Below are positions 15,926-24,742 of a stretch of 64,000 nucleotides of DNA, piece after piece (within the stretch, counting starts at the first letter, position 1; every line of letters begins with the position of its first letter). A program made the translations under genes and the position numbers. The notes beneath the pieces are model-generated. The model was not told the origin of the DNA. It did not search any database and worked only from the letters and a program-made list of their open reading frames with translations. Source of the stretch: Acidimicrobiales bacterium (GTDB lineage Bacteria > Actinomycetota > Acidimicrobiia > Acidimicrobiales > Aldehydirespiratoraceae); the NCBI GenBank assembly GCA_029263195.1, contig JAJCXX010000082.1, positions 62,001 through 126,000 of the forward strand. Reading direction: 5' to 3'.

Positions 15926-17194
15926 TCAGCGGATGATGTCGGCGACCAGAGGCGAGTTCGAGCGGGGCTCGGGGCCGACGGCGACTGCCTCGGCGAGGGC
16001 GGCCCGAGCGTCGGTGAATCGCTCGGGATCGTCGGTGCGTAGCTCCAGCAACGGTTCGCCTGCGCTCACTCGCTGTCCAGGCTTGCGAAGGCAGATCACG
16101 CCGGCGACGGCACTTACCGGATCTTCCTTCCGCGTCCGCCCGGCGCCGAGTCGCCAGGCCGCGATCCCGACCGAAAGAGCGTCGAGTCGGGTGATGTAGC
16201 CCGACTCCGTCGCATCGACGGTCGAGCGATGGGCGGCCTGCGGCAAGTCGACCGAGAGATCGCCGCCTTGAGCGGCGATCATCTGATCGAACACCTCTCG
16301 GGCTCGGCCCGATGCGAGGACCTCGGCTGGATCGGCGTCGAGACCGGCAAGTTGGAGCATCTCGTCGGCGAGCGCCAACGTCACCTCCAGCAGGTCGGCC
16401 GGTCCGCCGCCCTCGAGCACGTCGATCGACTCCTGCACCTCCACGGCGTTGCCGGCCGCTCGACCAAGCACTGTGTCCATGTTGGTGAGCAGGGCCGCGG
16501 TACGCACACCATGGTCGTTGCCGATGCGAACCATCGTCTCGGCGGCCTCGCGTGCCTTGTCGATCTCTCTCAGGAACGCTCCGGCTCCGTACTTCACGTC
16601 GAGCACCAGAGCATCTGTGCCCTCGGCGATCTTCTTCGACATGATCGAGCTGGCGATCAGCGGGATGGAGTCGACGGTCGAGGTGACATCGCGGAGCGAA
16701 TACATCCGACGATCAGCCGGGGCGATGTCGGCGCTGGCTCCGGCGATGATCCCGCCGACCTCGCGTAGTTGCGAGACCATGGCGCTGGCCGTCATCTCGG
16801 CCTTCCAGCCCGCAATCGCCTCAAGCTTGTCGAGGGTTCCTCCGGTGTGGCCGAGGCCCCGCCCGGACAGCTGTGGCACGGCCGCTCCGCAGGCTGCCAC
16901 CAGCGGAACGAGGATGAGCGAGACCTTGTCGCCCACTCCACCCGTGGAGTGCTTGTCGACGGTGGGCCGACCGACTCCGGAAAGATCGAGGGTGTCGCCC
17001 GAGTCGATCATCGCTTGGGTCCAGACGTTCAGCTCATCGGGTTCCATACCCCGGAAGTAGATGGCCATGGTGAGCGCCGCGGCCTGTTCGTCGGGGATCT
17101 CGCCAGCGGCGAATCGTTGGATGAACCATTTGATCTGACCGTCGGCAAGGCGGTGGCCGTCGCGCTTCGTCTTGATCAGATCGACCATCTCCAT
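15926..17194 (-). CDS. deoA: thymidine phosphorylase (pyrimidine-nucleoside phosphorylase)
   Basis: 422 residues, normal length. It phosphorolyses thymidine or deoxyuridine to the base and deoxyribose-1-phosphate. Motifs are the N-terminal helical MVDLIKTKRDGHRL, the glycosyltransferase-3 phosphate loop VDKHSTGGVGDKVSL, SGRGLGHTGGTLDKLEAI, YSLRDVTSTVDSIPLIASSI with the substrate Arg/Ser, and MSKKIAEGTDALVLDVKYG. The C-terminal barrel (GYITRLDALSVGIAAW, LGAGRTRKED) is present. It lies six bases after cytidine deaminase on the same strand, so the two form an operon for pyrimidine nucleoside breakdown. Its product would feed the fused phosphomutase-DeoC at 8848. The Bacillus-type name pdp would be equally valid. 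Confidence 0.95.
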   Translation of the reverse strand: MEMVDLIKTKRDGHRLADGQIKWFIQRFAAGEIPDEQAAALTMAIYFRGMEPDELNVWTQAMIDSGDTLDLSGVGRPTVDKHSTGGVGDKVSLILVPLVAACGAAVPQLSGRGLGHTGGTLDKLEAIAGWKAEMTASAMVSQLREVGGIIAGASADIAPADRRMYSLRDVTSTVDSIPLIASSIMSKKIAEGTDALVLDVKYGAGAFLREIDKAREAAETMVRIGNDHGVRTAALLTNMDTVLGRAAGNAVEVQESIDVLEGGGPADLLEVTLALADEMLQLAGLDADPAEVLASGRAREVFDQMIAAQGGDLSVDLPQAAHRSTVDATESGYITRLDALSVGIAAWRLGAGRTRKEDPVSAVAGVICLRKPGQRVSAGEPLLELRTDDPERFTDARAALAEAVAVGPEPRSNSPLVADIIR

Positions 17195-17200
17195 GTCGGG

Positions 17201-17611
17201 TCAGACCTTCCGGGCGTCGAGGTCTTCGGGCCCGAAGGCGTCGACGAGCAACTCGCGCAGGGGTCGTGCCCCCGACTCGGTGTCGACCAGAAGTGAACCG
17301 CCGCCGGCCTCGTGGAGAAGCTGCCTGCAGCGTCCGCAGGGTGCCAGCTTGTCGCCCTCGGGATTGGCGGCGACCATGGCGACGAGTCGTCCGCCACCGC
17401 TCTGATGAAGGTGCGACACCATCCCGCACTCTGCGCACAGACCGAGGCCGTAGGAGGCGTTCTCCACGTTGCAGCCGATGACGATGCGTCCGTCGTCGGT
17501 CAGTCCGGCCGCGCCCACCGGAAAGTCGGAGTAGGGCGCGTAGGCGTGGGTGGCTGCTTCCGTGGCTTGTTGGAGCAGATCGGCCCAGTCGATTTCGCCT
17601 GAAGTGGTCAT
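17201..17611 (-). CDS. cdd: cytidine deaminase
   Basis: 136 residues, the short homotetrameric class. It deaminates cytidine and deoxycytidine to uridine and deoxyuridine. AYAPYSDFPVGAAGL is the family opening. The first zinc motif is CNVENASYGLGLCAECG, with the catalytic Glu in CAE, and the second is APCGRCRQLL with the other two Cys ligands. An extra Cys replaces the usual Arg in CAER, a mild oddity. ATG 17611 fits the family start. It is the first gene of an operon with thymidine phosphorylase six bases downstream, and divergent from the SDR gene at 17667. Confidence 0.95.
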   Translation of the reverse strand: MTTSGEIDWADLLQQATEAATHAYAPYSDFPVGAAGLTDDGRIVIGCNVENASYGLGLCAECGMVSHLHQSGGGRLVAMVAANPEGDKLAPCGRCRQLLHEAGGGSLLVDTESGARPLRELLVDAFGPEDLDARKV

Positions 17612-17666
17612 GGGTAATGTTTACGCGATCGAATGCCTCAACAGTGGATGGCCGGGAGGGATTCCG

Positions 17667-18461
17667 ATGAGCGAGCATGGTGAGGTTGTCGCGATAACCG
17701 GTGCGGCGGGAGGCATCGGTAGTGCTCTGGCCCGCCGCTACTTGGCCGGAGGGGCGAGGGTGGCCCTACTCGACGTCGACGCCGACGGTCTGAGATCACT
17801 GGCCGATGACCTTCATGAGGGCGAGAGGGTCATCACAGTCGACTTCGATGTGACTTCGGAGGACGAGTGTCAGACCGCGGCGCGAGCCGTAGCCGACACT
17901 TGGGGTGGGATCGATGTGCTCATCAACAATGCGGGGGTGAGTCATCTCAGCCCGTTCGCCGACACTGATCTCGCCGTCTTCCGGCGGGTGGTCGAGATCA
18001 ACTTCTTCGGGTCGGTCAACTGCACCGCGGCATTTCTGCCGTCTCTGATCGAACGCCGCGGCCGCATCGTCGTGCTGTCGAGTGTGGCGGGTTTCGCTCC
18101 GCTGTCGCTGCGATCGGCCTATTCGGCCTCGAAGCACGCCCTACATGGCTTCTTCGACACCCTTCGAGTGGAGGTCCTGCCCGATGGAGTGACGGTGACG
18201 CTGGTTTGCCCGTCATTCGTACGAACCGACATCGAGGACCACATGCTCGGTAGGCGCAGCTACACCGGCCCTCGTCGCACCACCGGGCAGGAGGCCGATC
18301 CCGACGACGTCGCTGACGTGATCCACACCGCGGTGGCGGCACGGGAACGAATGGTCTTCCCGACCGATGACGCCGAACTCGCCTACCAGGTGGCAACCTC
18401 GGACCCGGCCGGTTTCGACGAATTGATGCGTCAGATGGTTGCCGGCGAAACCGACTCCTGA
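17667..18461 (+). CDS. short-chain dehydrogenase/reductase
   Basis: 264 residues of the classical SDR family. ITGAAGGIGSALARRYLAGG is the N-terminal cofactor loop, LLDVDADG has an acidic residue after strand 2 (favouring NAD(H)), NNAGVS follows, catalytic Ser lies in VVLSSVAG, and the YxxxK pair in YSASKHALHGF. CPSFVRTDI is the usual PG-type turn. ATG 17667 has GGGAGGGA at 17653-17660. The substrate is unknown. It stands alone on the plus strand between cytidine deaminase (divergent) and the sulfur-transporter pair (convergent, 15 bases). Confidence 0.92.
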   Translation: MSEHGEVVAITGAAGGIGSALARRYLAGGARVALLDVDADGLRSLADDLHEGERVITVDFDVTSEDECQTAARAVADTWGGIDVLINNAGVSHLSPFADTDLAVFRRVVEINFFGSVNCTAAFLPSLIERRGRIVVLSSVAGFAPLSLRSAYSASKHALHGFFDTLRVEVLPDGVTVTLVCPSFVRTDIEDHMLGRRSYTGPRRTTGQEADPDDVADVIHTAVAARERMVFPTDDAELAYQVATSDPAGFDELMRQMVAGETDS

Positions 18462-18476
18462 CTCCTCTGGGCCGAA

Positions 18477-18923
18477 TCAGGCGACTGTGACGAGCTCGCG
18501 GTGTTCGCCGTCGCCGATCGGGGCAGCTTCGCTGGCCCTGGCGGTGTTGAGATGCAACCCCAGGAAGATTCCGGCCATGGCGACCACGCCGAGAAATGCT
18601 CCCGATGACAGCATCACCAATGCCGGTGCCGGGCACGTACCGGCGATCGCCCAGCCGACACCGAACAGGGCGCCTCCCTTCACATGGTGGCGCTGCGGCA
18701 TCGAGCGCGACAGCGAAATGCGGCCGCCGAGTGGAGTCTGATGATTGCGGCGCTCGAGAATCCAGAGCAGCGGCGCCGACACGGCAATCGCCGAGGCCAT
18801 GAGGAAGTAGACGTCGGCCTCCTGGAGTCGGAGCATGGCGTGGATGGTGTCGTACTCGTGGAGTTGGGCGCCGGCGAGCAGGCCCCCGAACAGGATTCCG
18901 ATGGTGAAGCCGATCGTGTTCAT
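18477..18923 (-). CDS. YeeE/YedE-family membrane protein, C-terminal half-subunit
   Basis: 148 residues, mostly membrane-embedded, with about four helices. The motif GVGWAIAGTCPAPALVML holds the conserved Cys of the second half of YeeE/YedE sulfur (thiosulfate-type) transporters. A central basic stretch (RSMPQRHHVKGGALFG) separates the helix pairs. It begins two bases after the stop of the gene at 18926, which encodes the first half. In single-chain YeeE both halves are one protein, so this is the split arrangement, with this gene matching the smaller DUF6691-type partner. The transport substrate is known for the family only, not shown here. Confidence 0.82.
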   Translation of the reverse strand: MNTIGFTIGILFGGLLAGAQLHEYDTIHAMLRLQEADVYFLMASAIAVSAPLLWILERRNHQTPLGGRISLSRSMPQRHHVKGGALFGVGWAIAGTCPAPALVMLSSGAFLGVVAMAGIFLGLHLNTARASEAAPIGDGEHRELVTVA

Positions 18924-18925
18924 TC

Positions 18926-19408
18926 TCACAGCGAACCTCCCGTGACGACGTGCAGAGCGAAAGTCGTGGCGATCGCGGTGCTGAGGAAGGTGAGCGTCAC
19001 AGTCGCGCTGGCGGGCGAACGCTGGGCGGTTCCACAGAGGCCGTGACCCGAGGTGCAACCACCGGCGAGTCCGGCTCCGTATCCGAGGATCGTCGCTCCG
19101 CCGAACACCAGCGGCACCACGGCCCAGAGCGGGAAGGCGTCGCGAAGACTGTCGTAGCCGGAACGGATTCCGGGCCCGTCGGCGGTGAGGACGCGTGTGA
19201 CGAGTAGTCCGCCACCGATCATCCCGGCGAAGTACCAGACTCGCCAGACCGCCACGTCGCGTCCTCGGCGCAGGAGGCCGCTGGTCTGGATGTTGGCACC
19301 GCTGGCACCGAGGGGCTGGTTGGTGATGGCGAACAGGGCCACGATCAGCAAGCCGAGGCCGGGGCCGACGACGAACCAAGGGATTCGGTGGGGGAGCAGG
19401 TCCAACAT
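18926..19408 (-). CDS. YeeE/YedE-family membrane protein, N-terminal half-subunit
   Basis: 160 residues with four or five predicted helices. The signature GYGAGLAGGCTSGHGLCG carries the conserved Cys pair of the first half of YeeE/YedE thiosulfate-type transporters. It starts at ATG 19408 (MLDLLPHRIPW), and the paired C-terminal half follows after two bases. A helix-rich start (WFVVGPGLGLLIVALF) supports this start over longer in-frame options. No rhodanese or sulfur-oxidation gene is adjacent. It is divergent from the MaoC-like gene at 19515, with 106 bases between. Confidence 0.82.
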   Translation of the reverse strand: MLDLLPHRIPWFVVGPGLGLLIVALFAITNQPLGASGANIQTSGLLRRGRDVAVWRVWYFAGMIGGGLLVTRVLTADGPGIRSGYDSLRDAFPLWAVVPLVFGGATILGYGAGLAGGCTSGHGLCGTAQRSPASATVTLTFLSTAIATTFALHVVTGGSL

Positions 19409-19514
19409 GAGTCGAAACCCTACCGAGTTGGTCAGGATTAAGCGAGGAGGTATTGATACGTACATTTCCGCGGCCGGAACACCCCTGGGACGACCTCCGA
19501 AGTAGTTTCGTTCC

Positions 19515-20519
19515 GTGCCCGACGTCATCCCCCTCGACGGACCCTTCTACGACGACCTCGTTGTGGGTCGGCGACTAGCTCGTCAACCGGCTGTCACCCT
19601 CCACAGCGGCGTGACTGCACTCCATCAGGCGCTCGTTGGGGAGCGCCTGGCGCTCTGCCTCGACATCGAGCTCTGTCGTGCTGTGACCGGATCCGACCGC
19701 CTGCTGGTCAGCCCCGGGCTCGTGATGCAGATGTCCATCGGTCAGAGCACCACCGTCAGTCGCCGGGCGGTTGCCAACCTCTTCTACCGCAACGTCCGGC
19801 TCCCCACCCCGGTCTTCGTGGGCGACACGGTCGAAACGGCCGTCGTCGTGTCGGCGTTGGCCGATTCGAGCCCGAAGCCGGGTCGAGCTCACCGTGGCAA
19901 GGTCCTCGTCGACATCGTCACCACGGCCAACGGCGAGCCCGTGGCGACATATCAGCGCTGCCCGATGCTTCCGGCGGCCGGACCAGACCTGCCGGAACAC
20001 GCCGACGACCTCGGCGACTTCGGGCCACTCGACCTGGAGTCGTTCGTCGAGATCATTCCGCCCGAATGGAAGCTCGGTCTGCTCGGCGAATCGGCGCCTT
20101 GGTCCATCGGTGAGTCGATTCTCGACCCCACCCGCGACGTGATAGATGGTGCCACTTCACTGGTTCGACTCACTCACAACCTGGCGATGATCCACCGCGA
20201 CGCCTCCGAGGCTCCCTACCCCGAGAGGCTGGTATACGGAGGCCACGTCGTGGGGCTGGCTCAGGCCTCGCTGAGCCGAGTGGTGCCGAACATCGCCACC
20301 GTTCTCGGCTGGCACGAATGCAACCACACCGGGCCGGCTTTCGAAGGCGATCTCCTGTCGTTCGAACACACACTCATGGATTCGGTCGAGGCCCCCTCCG
20401 CCGAACTGCAGGCCGTACGGGTGCAAGGATTCGCCCACCGCGACGATTCGCCTGTGCACGGCACACCGATTCTCGACTGGACGGTGGTTGTTCTCGTTGC
20501 CCCACGATCCCCAGGGTGA
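19515..20519 (+). CDS. MaoC-like double-hotdog dehydratase/hydratase
   Basis: 334 residues, the length of a fused two-hotdog protein. The N-terminal half shows FYDDLVVGRRLARQP, SPGLVMQMSIGQST and LFYRNVRLPTPVFVGDTV, the hot-dog core. The C-terminal half shows YPERLVYGGHVVGLAQASLS and NHTGPAFEGDLLSFEHTL, where YGGHVVGLAQ is the hydratase-helix equivalent. Overall it resembles mesaconyl-CoA/beta-methylmalyl-CoA hydratase-type proteins, acting on an enoyl-CoA or hydroxyacyl-CoA; the exact substrate cannot be told. The stop overlaps the GTG start of the MFS gene (GTGA at 20516-20519), implying coupled translation. Confidence 0.8.
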   Translation: MPDVIPLDGPFYDDLVVGRRLARQPAVTLHSGVTALHQALVGERLALCLDIELCRAVTGSDRLLVSPGLVMQMSIGQSTTVSRRAVANLFYRNVRLPTPVFVGDTVETAVVVSALADSSPKPGRAHRGKVLVDIVTTANGEPVATYQRCPMLPAAGPDLPEHADDLGDFGPLDLESFVEIIPPEWKLGLLGESAPWSIGESILDPTRDVIDGATSLVRLTHNLAMIHRDASEAPYPERLVYGGHVVGLAQASLSRVVPNIATVLGWHECNHTGPAFEGDLLSFEHTLMDSVEAPSAELQAVRVQGFAHRDDSPVHGTPILDWTVVVLVAPRSPG

Positions 20520-21754
20520 GCGAGTCGTCCCGACCCGACGTCGCTGGTCCGGTGCCTCCACTTTGGCCCACGGTGCGACGGCTGACTCTTCCGGTCTACC
20601 TCCCGTGGTTGGCCTCTGGTGTCGGCACGGGAGTGCTTCTTCCGGTGCTCCCCCTCTACCTGCGCGACAGCGGGCTGAGTTTCACCTCCGTCTCAGTGGT
20701 CTTGGCCGCCGCCGGTGCCGGAACGGTACTCGGGGGCATCCCGGCAGGATCCTTGGCGCATCGACGCGGCGAAGATCTCCTGCTGGTCCTGTCGGTGACA
20801 ATGATGGCGATCACTGCCGCCGCGCTCAGTTTGACCACCGCCGTCCTCGGACTGGTGGCGTTTCGACTCGTCTACGGCTTCGGGATCATCGGGGTCACCC
20901 AATCGCGTCAGACCTTCATCACTCGCACGGTCGACATCGGACTACGCGGCCGGGTGATGTCGTTGGTGGGTGGGACGTTCCGGATGTCGGTGCTGATAGG
21001 GCCCCTGGTCGGTGGCCTCGTGGTCGAGGTGTCGGGCTTTGAGGCAGCGTTCGTCCTGAGCGGAGTCCTGACCCTCAGCGGTCTGCTGGCAATGTTCGTT
21101 CACCACAGGGGTCGACCGAGAGAGACTCGCGACGAACCGATCGTGGGATCGTCGATGTGGGCCGGGATATCCGCGCATCGACGCCGGCTCCTGATCACAG
21201 GTTTCGGCCCGATGTTGGTCATGGCGGCACGCGACGGCCGCCACGTGGTGGTGCCGTTGATCGGTGACTCACTCGGTCTGAGCCCGATCGCGGTCGGGGC
21301 GCTCGTTGCCGTGGGCACCGGCGCCGACGTCTTGCTGTTTCCGTTGGCCGGCTATGTGATGGACCGGTTCGGCCGGCTGAGGGCGATCGTTCCGGCATTC
21401 ACTCTCATGGCGACCGGATTGCTGTTGCTCGGGGCGGCCGACTCGGCGACCGGTGCCGTGTTGGCCGGCATCGTGATGGGTGTGGGCAATGGGATGAGTG
21501 CAGGGGCACTGCTCACGCTCGGAGCCGACCTGGCTCCCGCCGACGCAACCGGACCGTTCATCGCAGGATTCAATCTGATGGCCAACATTGGCCGCATTAT
21601 CGGCCCTCTCATCGTCGGGTGGTCGGCCGATGCGTTCGGTCTCGGCCCATCGGCGGTGGCCTTGGCCGTGGTCCTGGCGGTGGGGGTGCTGTGGCTGGTC
21701 GTGACCGTGGGCGAGACCAATCAAGTGGCGCTCGAGGTCAGACGATCCGGCTGA
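20516..21754 (+). CDS. MFS transporter
   Basis: 412 residues with about 12 predicted membrane helices. The region after helix 2 has GIPAGSLAHRRGED, the loop 2-3 signature of the major facilitator family. The second half has a matching PLAGYVMDRFGRLR between helices 8 and 9. RQTFITRTVDIGLRGRVMSL after helix 4 resembles drug-efflux type members. GTG 20516 overlaps the MaoC stop. The C-terminus overlaps the convergent FetB-like gene by 17 bases. The substrate is unknown, and coupling to a CoA-metabolism gene could mean an organic-acid substrate, which is inference only. Confidence 0.88.
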   Translation: MSESSRPDVAGPVPPLWPTVRRLTLPVYLPWLASGVGTGVLLPVLPLYLRDSGLSFTSVSVVLAAAGAGTVLGGIPAGSLAHRRGEDLLLVLSVTMMAITAAALSLTTAVLGLVAFRLVYGFGIIGVTQSRQTFITRTVDIGLRGRVMSLVGGTFRMSVLIGPLVGGLVVEVSGFEAAFVLSGVLTLSGLLAMFVHHRGRPRETRDEPIVGSSMWAGISAHRRRLLITGFGPMLVMAARDGRHVVVPLIGDSLGLSPIAVGALVAVGTGADVLLFPLAGYVMDRFGRLRAIVPAFTLMATGLLLLGAADSATGAVLAGIVMGVGNGMSAGALLTLGADLAPADATGPFIAGFNLMANIGRIIGPLIVGWSADAFGLGPSAVALAVVLAVGVLWLVVTVGETNQVALEVRRSG

Positions 21755-22553
21755 CCGGCTCGGGCAGTGCCATGGGGGTGCGGCGCCGATGCCGACGCTC
21801 CCATCGAGCCGTCCCGCTGAACAGTCTCCGGCTGACCCCGAAGGTCATGGTGAGTGTGGTGGTGGAGACGCTTCCGAGTATGAGGTACATGACGGCGGTC
21901 TGGACCCGCACCGCGTCGATCGGGTCGGCTCCTCCGAGGATCAGTCCGACCATCGCCCCGGGGAGGAAGATGATCCCCACCGCCTTCGTGGTCTCGATCT
22001 GTGGGATGAGAGCGGTGCGCAGAGACGACCTCACATGAGGAAGCAGAGCCTCGTCGATGGTTGCGCCGAGGGCGACACGGCCTTGGATCAACTCGGCGTG
22101 GTCGACCGACTCGGCGACCATTCGCCGAGAAGCGACCACCATGGCTGTCATCGAGTTGCCGATCATCATCCCTCCGAGTGGGACCAGTGTTCGGCCACTG
22201 AGTTCGAAGACACCGAGACCGAACAGCACGCCCAGCGTGACGGCAGCGGCGCCGAGGAAAGCCGCCAGCGAGAGGCTGAACGAACCCTCGACCTCCGGGG
22301 CCCTACGCCTGACCGTGTAGGCCGCGAAGAGAATCATCGCCGCGATCCAGAGCCATGCCCATACCAGAGGGTCGTTGTCGTCGACCACCAACCGGAGAGC
22401 GAAGCCGACCAATGCCAGTTGAACAAAGGCACGTGCCGAGGCGGTGATGAGATCGGTGGCGAGCCCCAGGTGGCGCGAGAGCGAGACGATCACCGCGACC
22501 CCGACGAGCAAGGCCGATACCGCCACCCCCACCAATCCGATCTGTGAGCTCAT
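21738..22553 (-). CDS. FetB-type (UPF0014) ABC permease
   Basis: 271 residues with about seven helices. LGLATDLITASARAFVQLAL and the loop ELIQGRVALGATIDEALLPH followed by RTALIPQIETTKAVGIIFLP, then GAMVGLILGGADP, are characteristic of FetB, the membrane part of the FetAB iron exporter. The only ABC ATPase nearby is the gene 18 bases upstream (22572-23417), which also sits with a different permease. It may serve both or only one. It ends in a basic tail (RRHRRRTPMA). It overlaps the convergent MFS gene by 17 bases and is the last gene of the sigma-linked operon. Confidence 0.82.
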   Translation of the reverse strand: MSSQIGLVGVAVSALLVGVAVIVSLSRHLGLATDLITASARAFVQLALVGFALRLVVDDNDPLVWAWLWIAAMILFAAYTVRRRAPEVEGSFSLSLAAFLGAAAVTLGVLFGLGVFELSGRTLVPLGGMMIGNSMTAMVVASRRMVAESVDHAELIQGRVALGATIDEALLPHVRSSLRTALIPQIETTKAVGIIFLPGAMVGLILGGADPIDAVRVQTAVMYLILGSVSTTTLTMTFGVSRRLFSGTARWERRHRRRTPMALPEPVSRIV

Positions 22554-22571
22554 GGTTCACAGTTTGTCGCG

Positions 22572-23417
22572 TCAGCGGTGGCGCACCAGAACCAGGTAAC
22601 CGTCGGCGACCGTCGGGGTTGCCTTGGCAACGCCGGACGGCACGAAATCGCCCACGCAGTGGAACCGGTCGGGACCGATGGCCCGGCAGGTGGCGCTGGG
22701 GTTCGGTACGTCGGTTTCCCAGACTCGGCCTTCGGCCCGGGCCGCCAGCTCGCGGGGTGAACCAACGAAGACGACCACGCCGTCGTCGAGCACCACGACC
22801 TGCCCGCAGATCGAGGCGAGCTCATCTGGGTGGTGGGTCGCCACGACGATGTTGGCCTTCGAGGCGGTCTGGGCGATCAACCGAGTGATCTCACCTCGCT
22901 GTTCGGCGTCGAGCGAAGCCAGCGGTTCGTCGAGAATCATCACGTCGGGCCCGCCGAGCAGGGCCTGGGCGATCGACAGGCGCCGCTTCATTCCTCCACT
23001 GAGCGTACGAATCCGGTCGGTGGCGACATCGCTCAGGCCGACCCGGTCGAGGACCCAGGCAATCCATCTCCGTCGAAGTCGCTCCGGTCCGATCTCCTTG
23101 AGTGCGGCGACGTAGTCGCAGTATTCGGCGACTCTCATGCGGTCGGGCATACCATTGTGCTGAGCGACGTAGCCGAGCCGCCGCCTGATGGCGGTTCGCT
23201 CGAGCGGAGTCGACGGGTCGAGACCGTCGACACGAATCGAACCCGACTGCGCCACCATCAAAGTGGCGAGGAGTTGCAGAAGAGTGCTCTTGCCTGATCC
23301 GTTGGGGCCGAGCACAGCCGTCGCCCCTGGTCCGGTGACGAGGCGATCCACGTCGAGAGCGATCTGCCGACCGTATTGGTGGCTGAGCCGATCAACGGAA
23401 ATGGTCGGGACGTTCAT
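22572..23417 (-). CDS. ABC transporter ATP-binding protein
   Basis: 281 residues with one complete ATPase domain. Walker A LGPNGSGKST (about 36-45), Q-loop YVAQHNGMPD, signature TLSGGMKRRLSIAQALL, Walker B DVMILDEPLASLD and switch His in VATHHPDE. The GGMKRRL signature is typical of ABC-2 type exporters. A C-terminal extension of about 70 residues (from residue 210) has a small beta-rich look. The start ATG 23417 overlaps the permease stop (ATGA at 23414-23417). It precedes the FetB-like permease by 18 bases. It probably energises the ABC-2-like permease upstream. Confidence 0.9.
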   Translation of the reverse strand: MNVPTISVDRLSHQYGRQIALDVDRLVTGPGATAVLGPNGSGKSTLLQLLATLMVAQSGSIRVDGLDPSTPLERTAIRRRLGYVAQHNGMPDRMRVAEYCDYVAALKEIGPERLRRRWIAWVLDRVGLSDVATDRIRTLSGGMKRRLSIAQALLGGPDVMILDEPLASLDAEQRGEITRLIAQTASKANIVVATHHPDELASICGQVVVLDDGVVVFVGSPRELAARAEGRVWETDVPNPSATCRAIGPDRFHCVGDFVPSGVAKATPTVADGYLVLVRHR

Positions 23418-24202
23418 CGACCACCTCTGATCGAGAGCTCGTCGAGTTGGCGGCGCCTTCTGAGAAACGCCCCCATGGCGCCGGCGGCGACCGCTACCGA
23501 AGCGAGCTGGGTGATCGGACCGAACATGGCGCCAGGGTCGGTGATCTGCGAAACGACGACCACCAACACCACCCATGTCGCGGCCACGGCGCCGGCTGCA
23601 GCCCGGGCATCGACCCGCGTGGGCGCCGCCATGGCGACGACAGTTGTGGCTAGGGCCGGAAGCAGCCAGCCGACTCGGGCCACCCCACCGGCGGGGACGA
23701 GCAACGATCCGATGAGAAGCATTCCGGTGCTGGCCGCGAATACTGTCACCGACCTCACGAGAAACAACCGGAATCCGTCCATCGGTGCGGCCACCGCCAC
23801 TTCATGGGTTGGGTCGACCGCCGGACCGAAGGCGAGAGCCACACCGAGTAGTGGCACCAGAGGGGCGATGGTGAGGAAAATCACGATTCTGTCGGTGCCC
23901 TCAGCAGCGCTGCCCGAAGCCGCGTTGAGGGCGAAGAGAAGAGCCACGGCAACCGCGGCCAACCAGGATCGACGAAGTGCCGGTGTGGCGGTGACCAGCG
24001 GGACAATGCGGTCGTCGGCGCCGAATCGTTTCAGGATTCTCGCCAACAACCCCGGGCTCGGGGCATCGATCTCTGCCGAAATCGCAGCGAAGTTGGCCTC
24101 CATACGAGCGGAATCGTCGGGGCCGGCATCGGGCCCGGCGAAAAAGCGTGGCTGTTGGCCAGCTCGACCGAGGGCCGCTTCTACCTCTTGGACTGTGCTC
24201 AT
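23414..24202 (-). CDS. ABC-2-like membrane permease with cytoplasmic N-terminus
   Basis: 262 residues. The first about 80 are soluble (VQEVEAALGRAGQQP, DDSARMEANFAAISAEID), then six helices from about residue 85 (WLAAVAVALLFAL, FLTIAPLVPLLGVALAFG and others) in an ABC-2-like arrangement. Its start overlaps the stop of the sigma gene (ATGA at 24199-24202), the position normally held by an anti-sigma factor. Its soluble N-terminus could bind the sigma factor, but no known anti-sigma motif is visible. The stop overlaps the ATPase start. Thr/Pro-poor ending (RRRRQLDELSIRGGR) is basic and cytoplasmic. Confidence 0.75.
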   Translation of the reverse strand: MSTVQEVEAALGRAGQQPRFFAGPDAGPDDSARMEANFAAISAEIDAPSPGLLARILKRFGADDRIVPLVTATPALRRSWLAAVAVALLFALNAASGSAAEGTDRIVIFLTIAPLVPLLGVALAFGPAVDPTHEVAVAAPMDGFRLFLVRSVTVFAASTGMLLIGSLLVPAGGVARVGWLLPALATTVVAMAAPTRVDARAAAGAVAATWVVLVVVVSQITDPGAMFGPITQLASVAVAAGAMGAFLRRRRQLDELSIRGGR

Positions 24203-24741
24203 TGCAGAGCCTCCCTGAGCAGTGCGCGGGCTCGTGAGAGTCGCGACTTGACTGTTCCGACCGGCACGCCCAGAAGGGCAGCAGCGTCGCTGTTGGTGAG
24301 TCCGTCCAGGGCGGTGGCGGCCATCACGGCCTGAAGCTGTGGTTCCAGCGAGGCGAATGCCGTTCCCATGTCGGTGTGCCCCAACGCGAGTGGGACCTCG
24401 TCGGCGATCACCGCCCCCATCGGTTCGATGTCGTCGATCGGTTCGGGCGGCGGACGCTTTCGCATCTGGTCGATCAGCCGCCGTAGAGCAATGGTCCACA
24501 TCCAGGCGCCCACCTCTCCGGTCGGCCGGTAGCCCGAAGCCTGTTTCCATACCGCCAGGAAGGTGTCCTGGAGTGCGGTGTCGATCGTGTCGGGGTCACC
24601 GCAGCGCCGGCTGAGCCGTAGGGTGAGCCAACCGGCGTGTCTGCTGTAGAGGGCAACCAGGGCGTCGCGGTCACCGGTGCCAACGAGCCGAACGAGTTCG
24701 ACGTCGTCGGTTTCTGTCGGGGCATCTGACACGAGGGTCAT
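24199..24741 (-). CDS. RNA polymerase sigma factor, ECF (sigma-70 family)
   Basis: 180 residues. Region 2: GDRDALVALYSRHAGWLTLR, ALQDTFLAVWKQASGYRP, then VGAWMWTIALRRLIDQMRKR. Region 4: AFASLEPQLQAVMAATALDG, LTNSDAAALLGVPVGTVKSR and LSRARALLREALQ. ATG 24741 follows the stop of the sterol-desaturase-like gene by one base. Its stop overlaps the permease start by four bases. No separate anti-sigma gene follows; the coupled gene is instead an ABC permease. This sigma/ABC-exporter pairing suggests a stress or detoxification response that controls its own transporter. Confidence 0.9.
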   Translation of the reverse strand: MTLVSDAPTETDDVELVRLVGTGDRDALVALYSRHAGWLTLRLSRRCGDPDTIDTALQDTFLAVWKQASGYRPTGEVGAWMWTIALRRLIDQMRKRPPPEPIDDIEPMGAVIADEVPLALGHTDMGTAFASLEPQLQAVMAATALDGLTNSDAAALLGVPVGTVKSRLSRARALLREALQ

Positions 24742-24742
24742 G

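Noticed and set aside
19428..19456. TTGGTC, 17 bases, TATTGA as a promoter for the MaoC-like gene
   Set aside because: Each hexamer matches the consensus at only three of six positions, so it is not better than chance.
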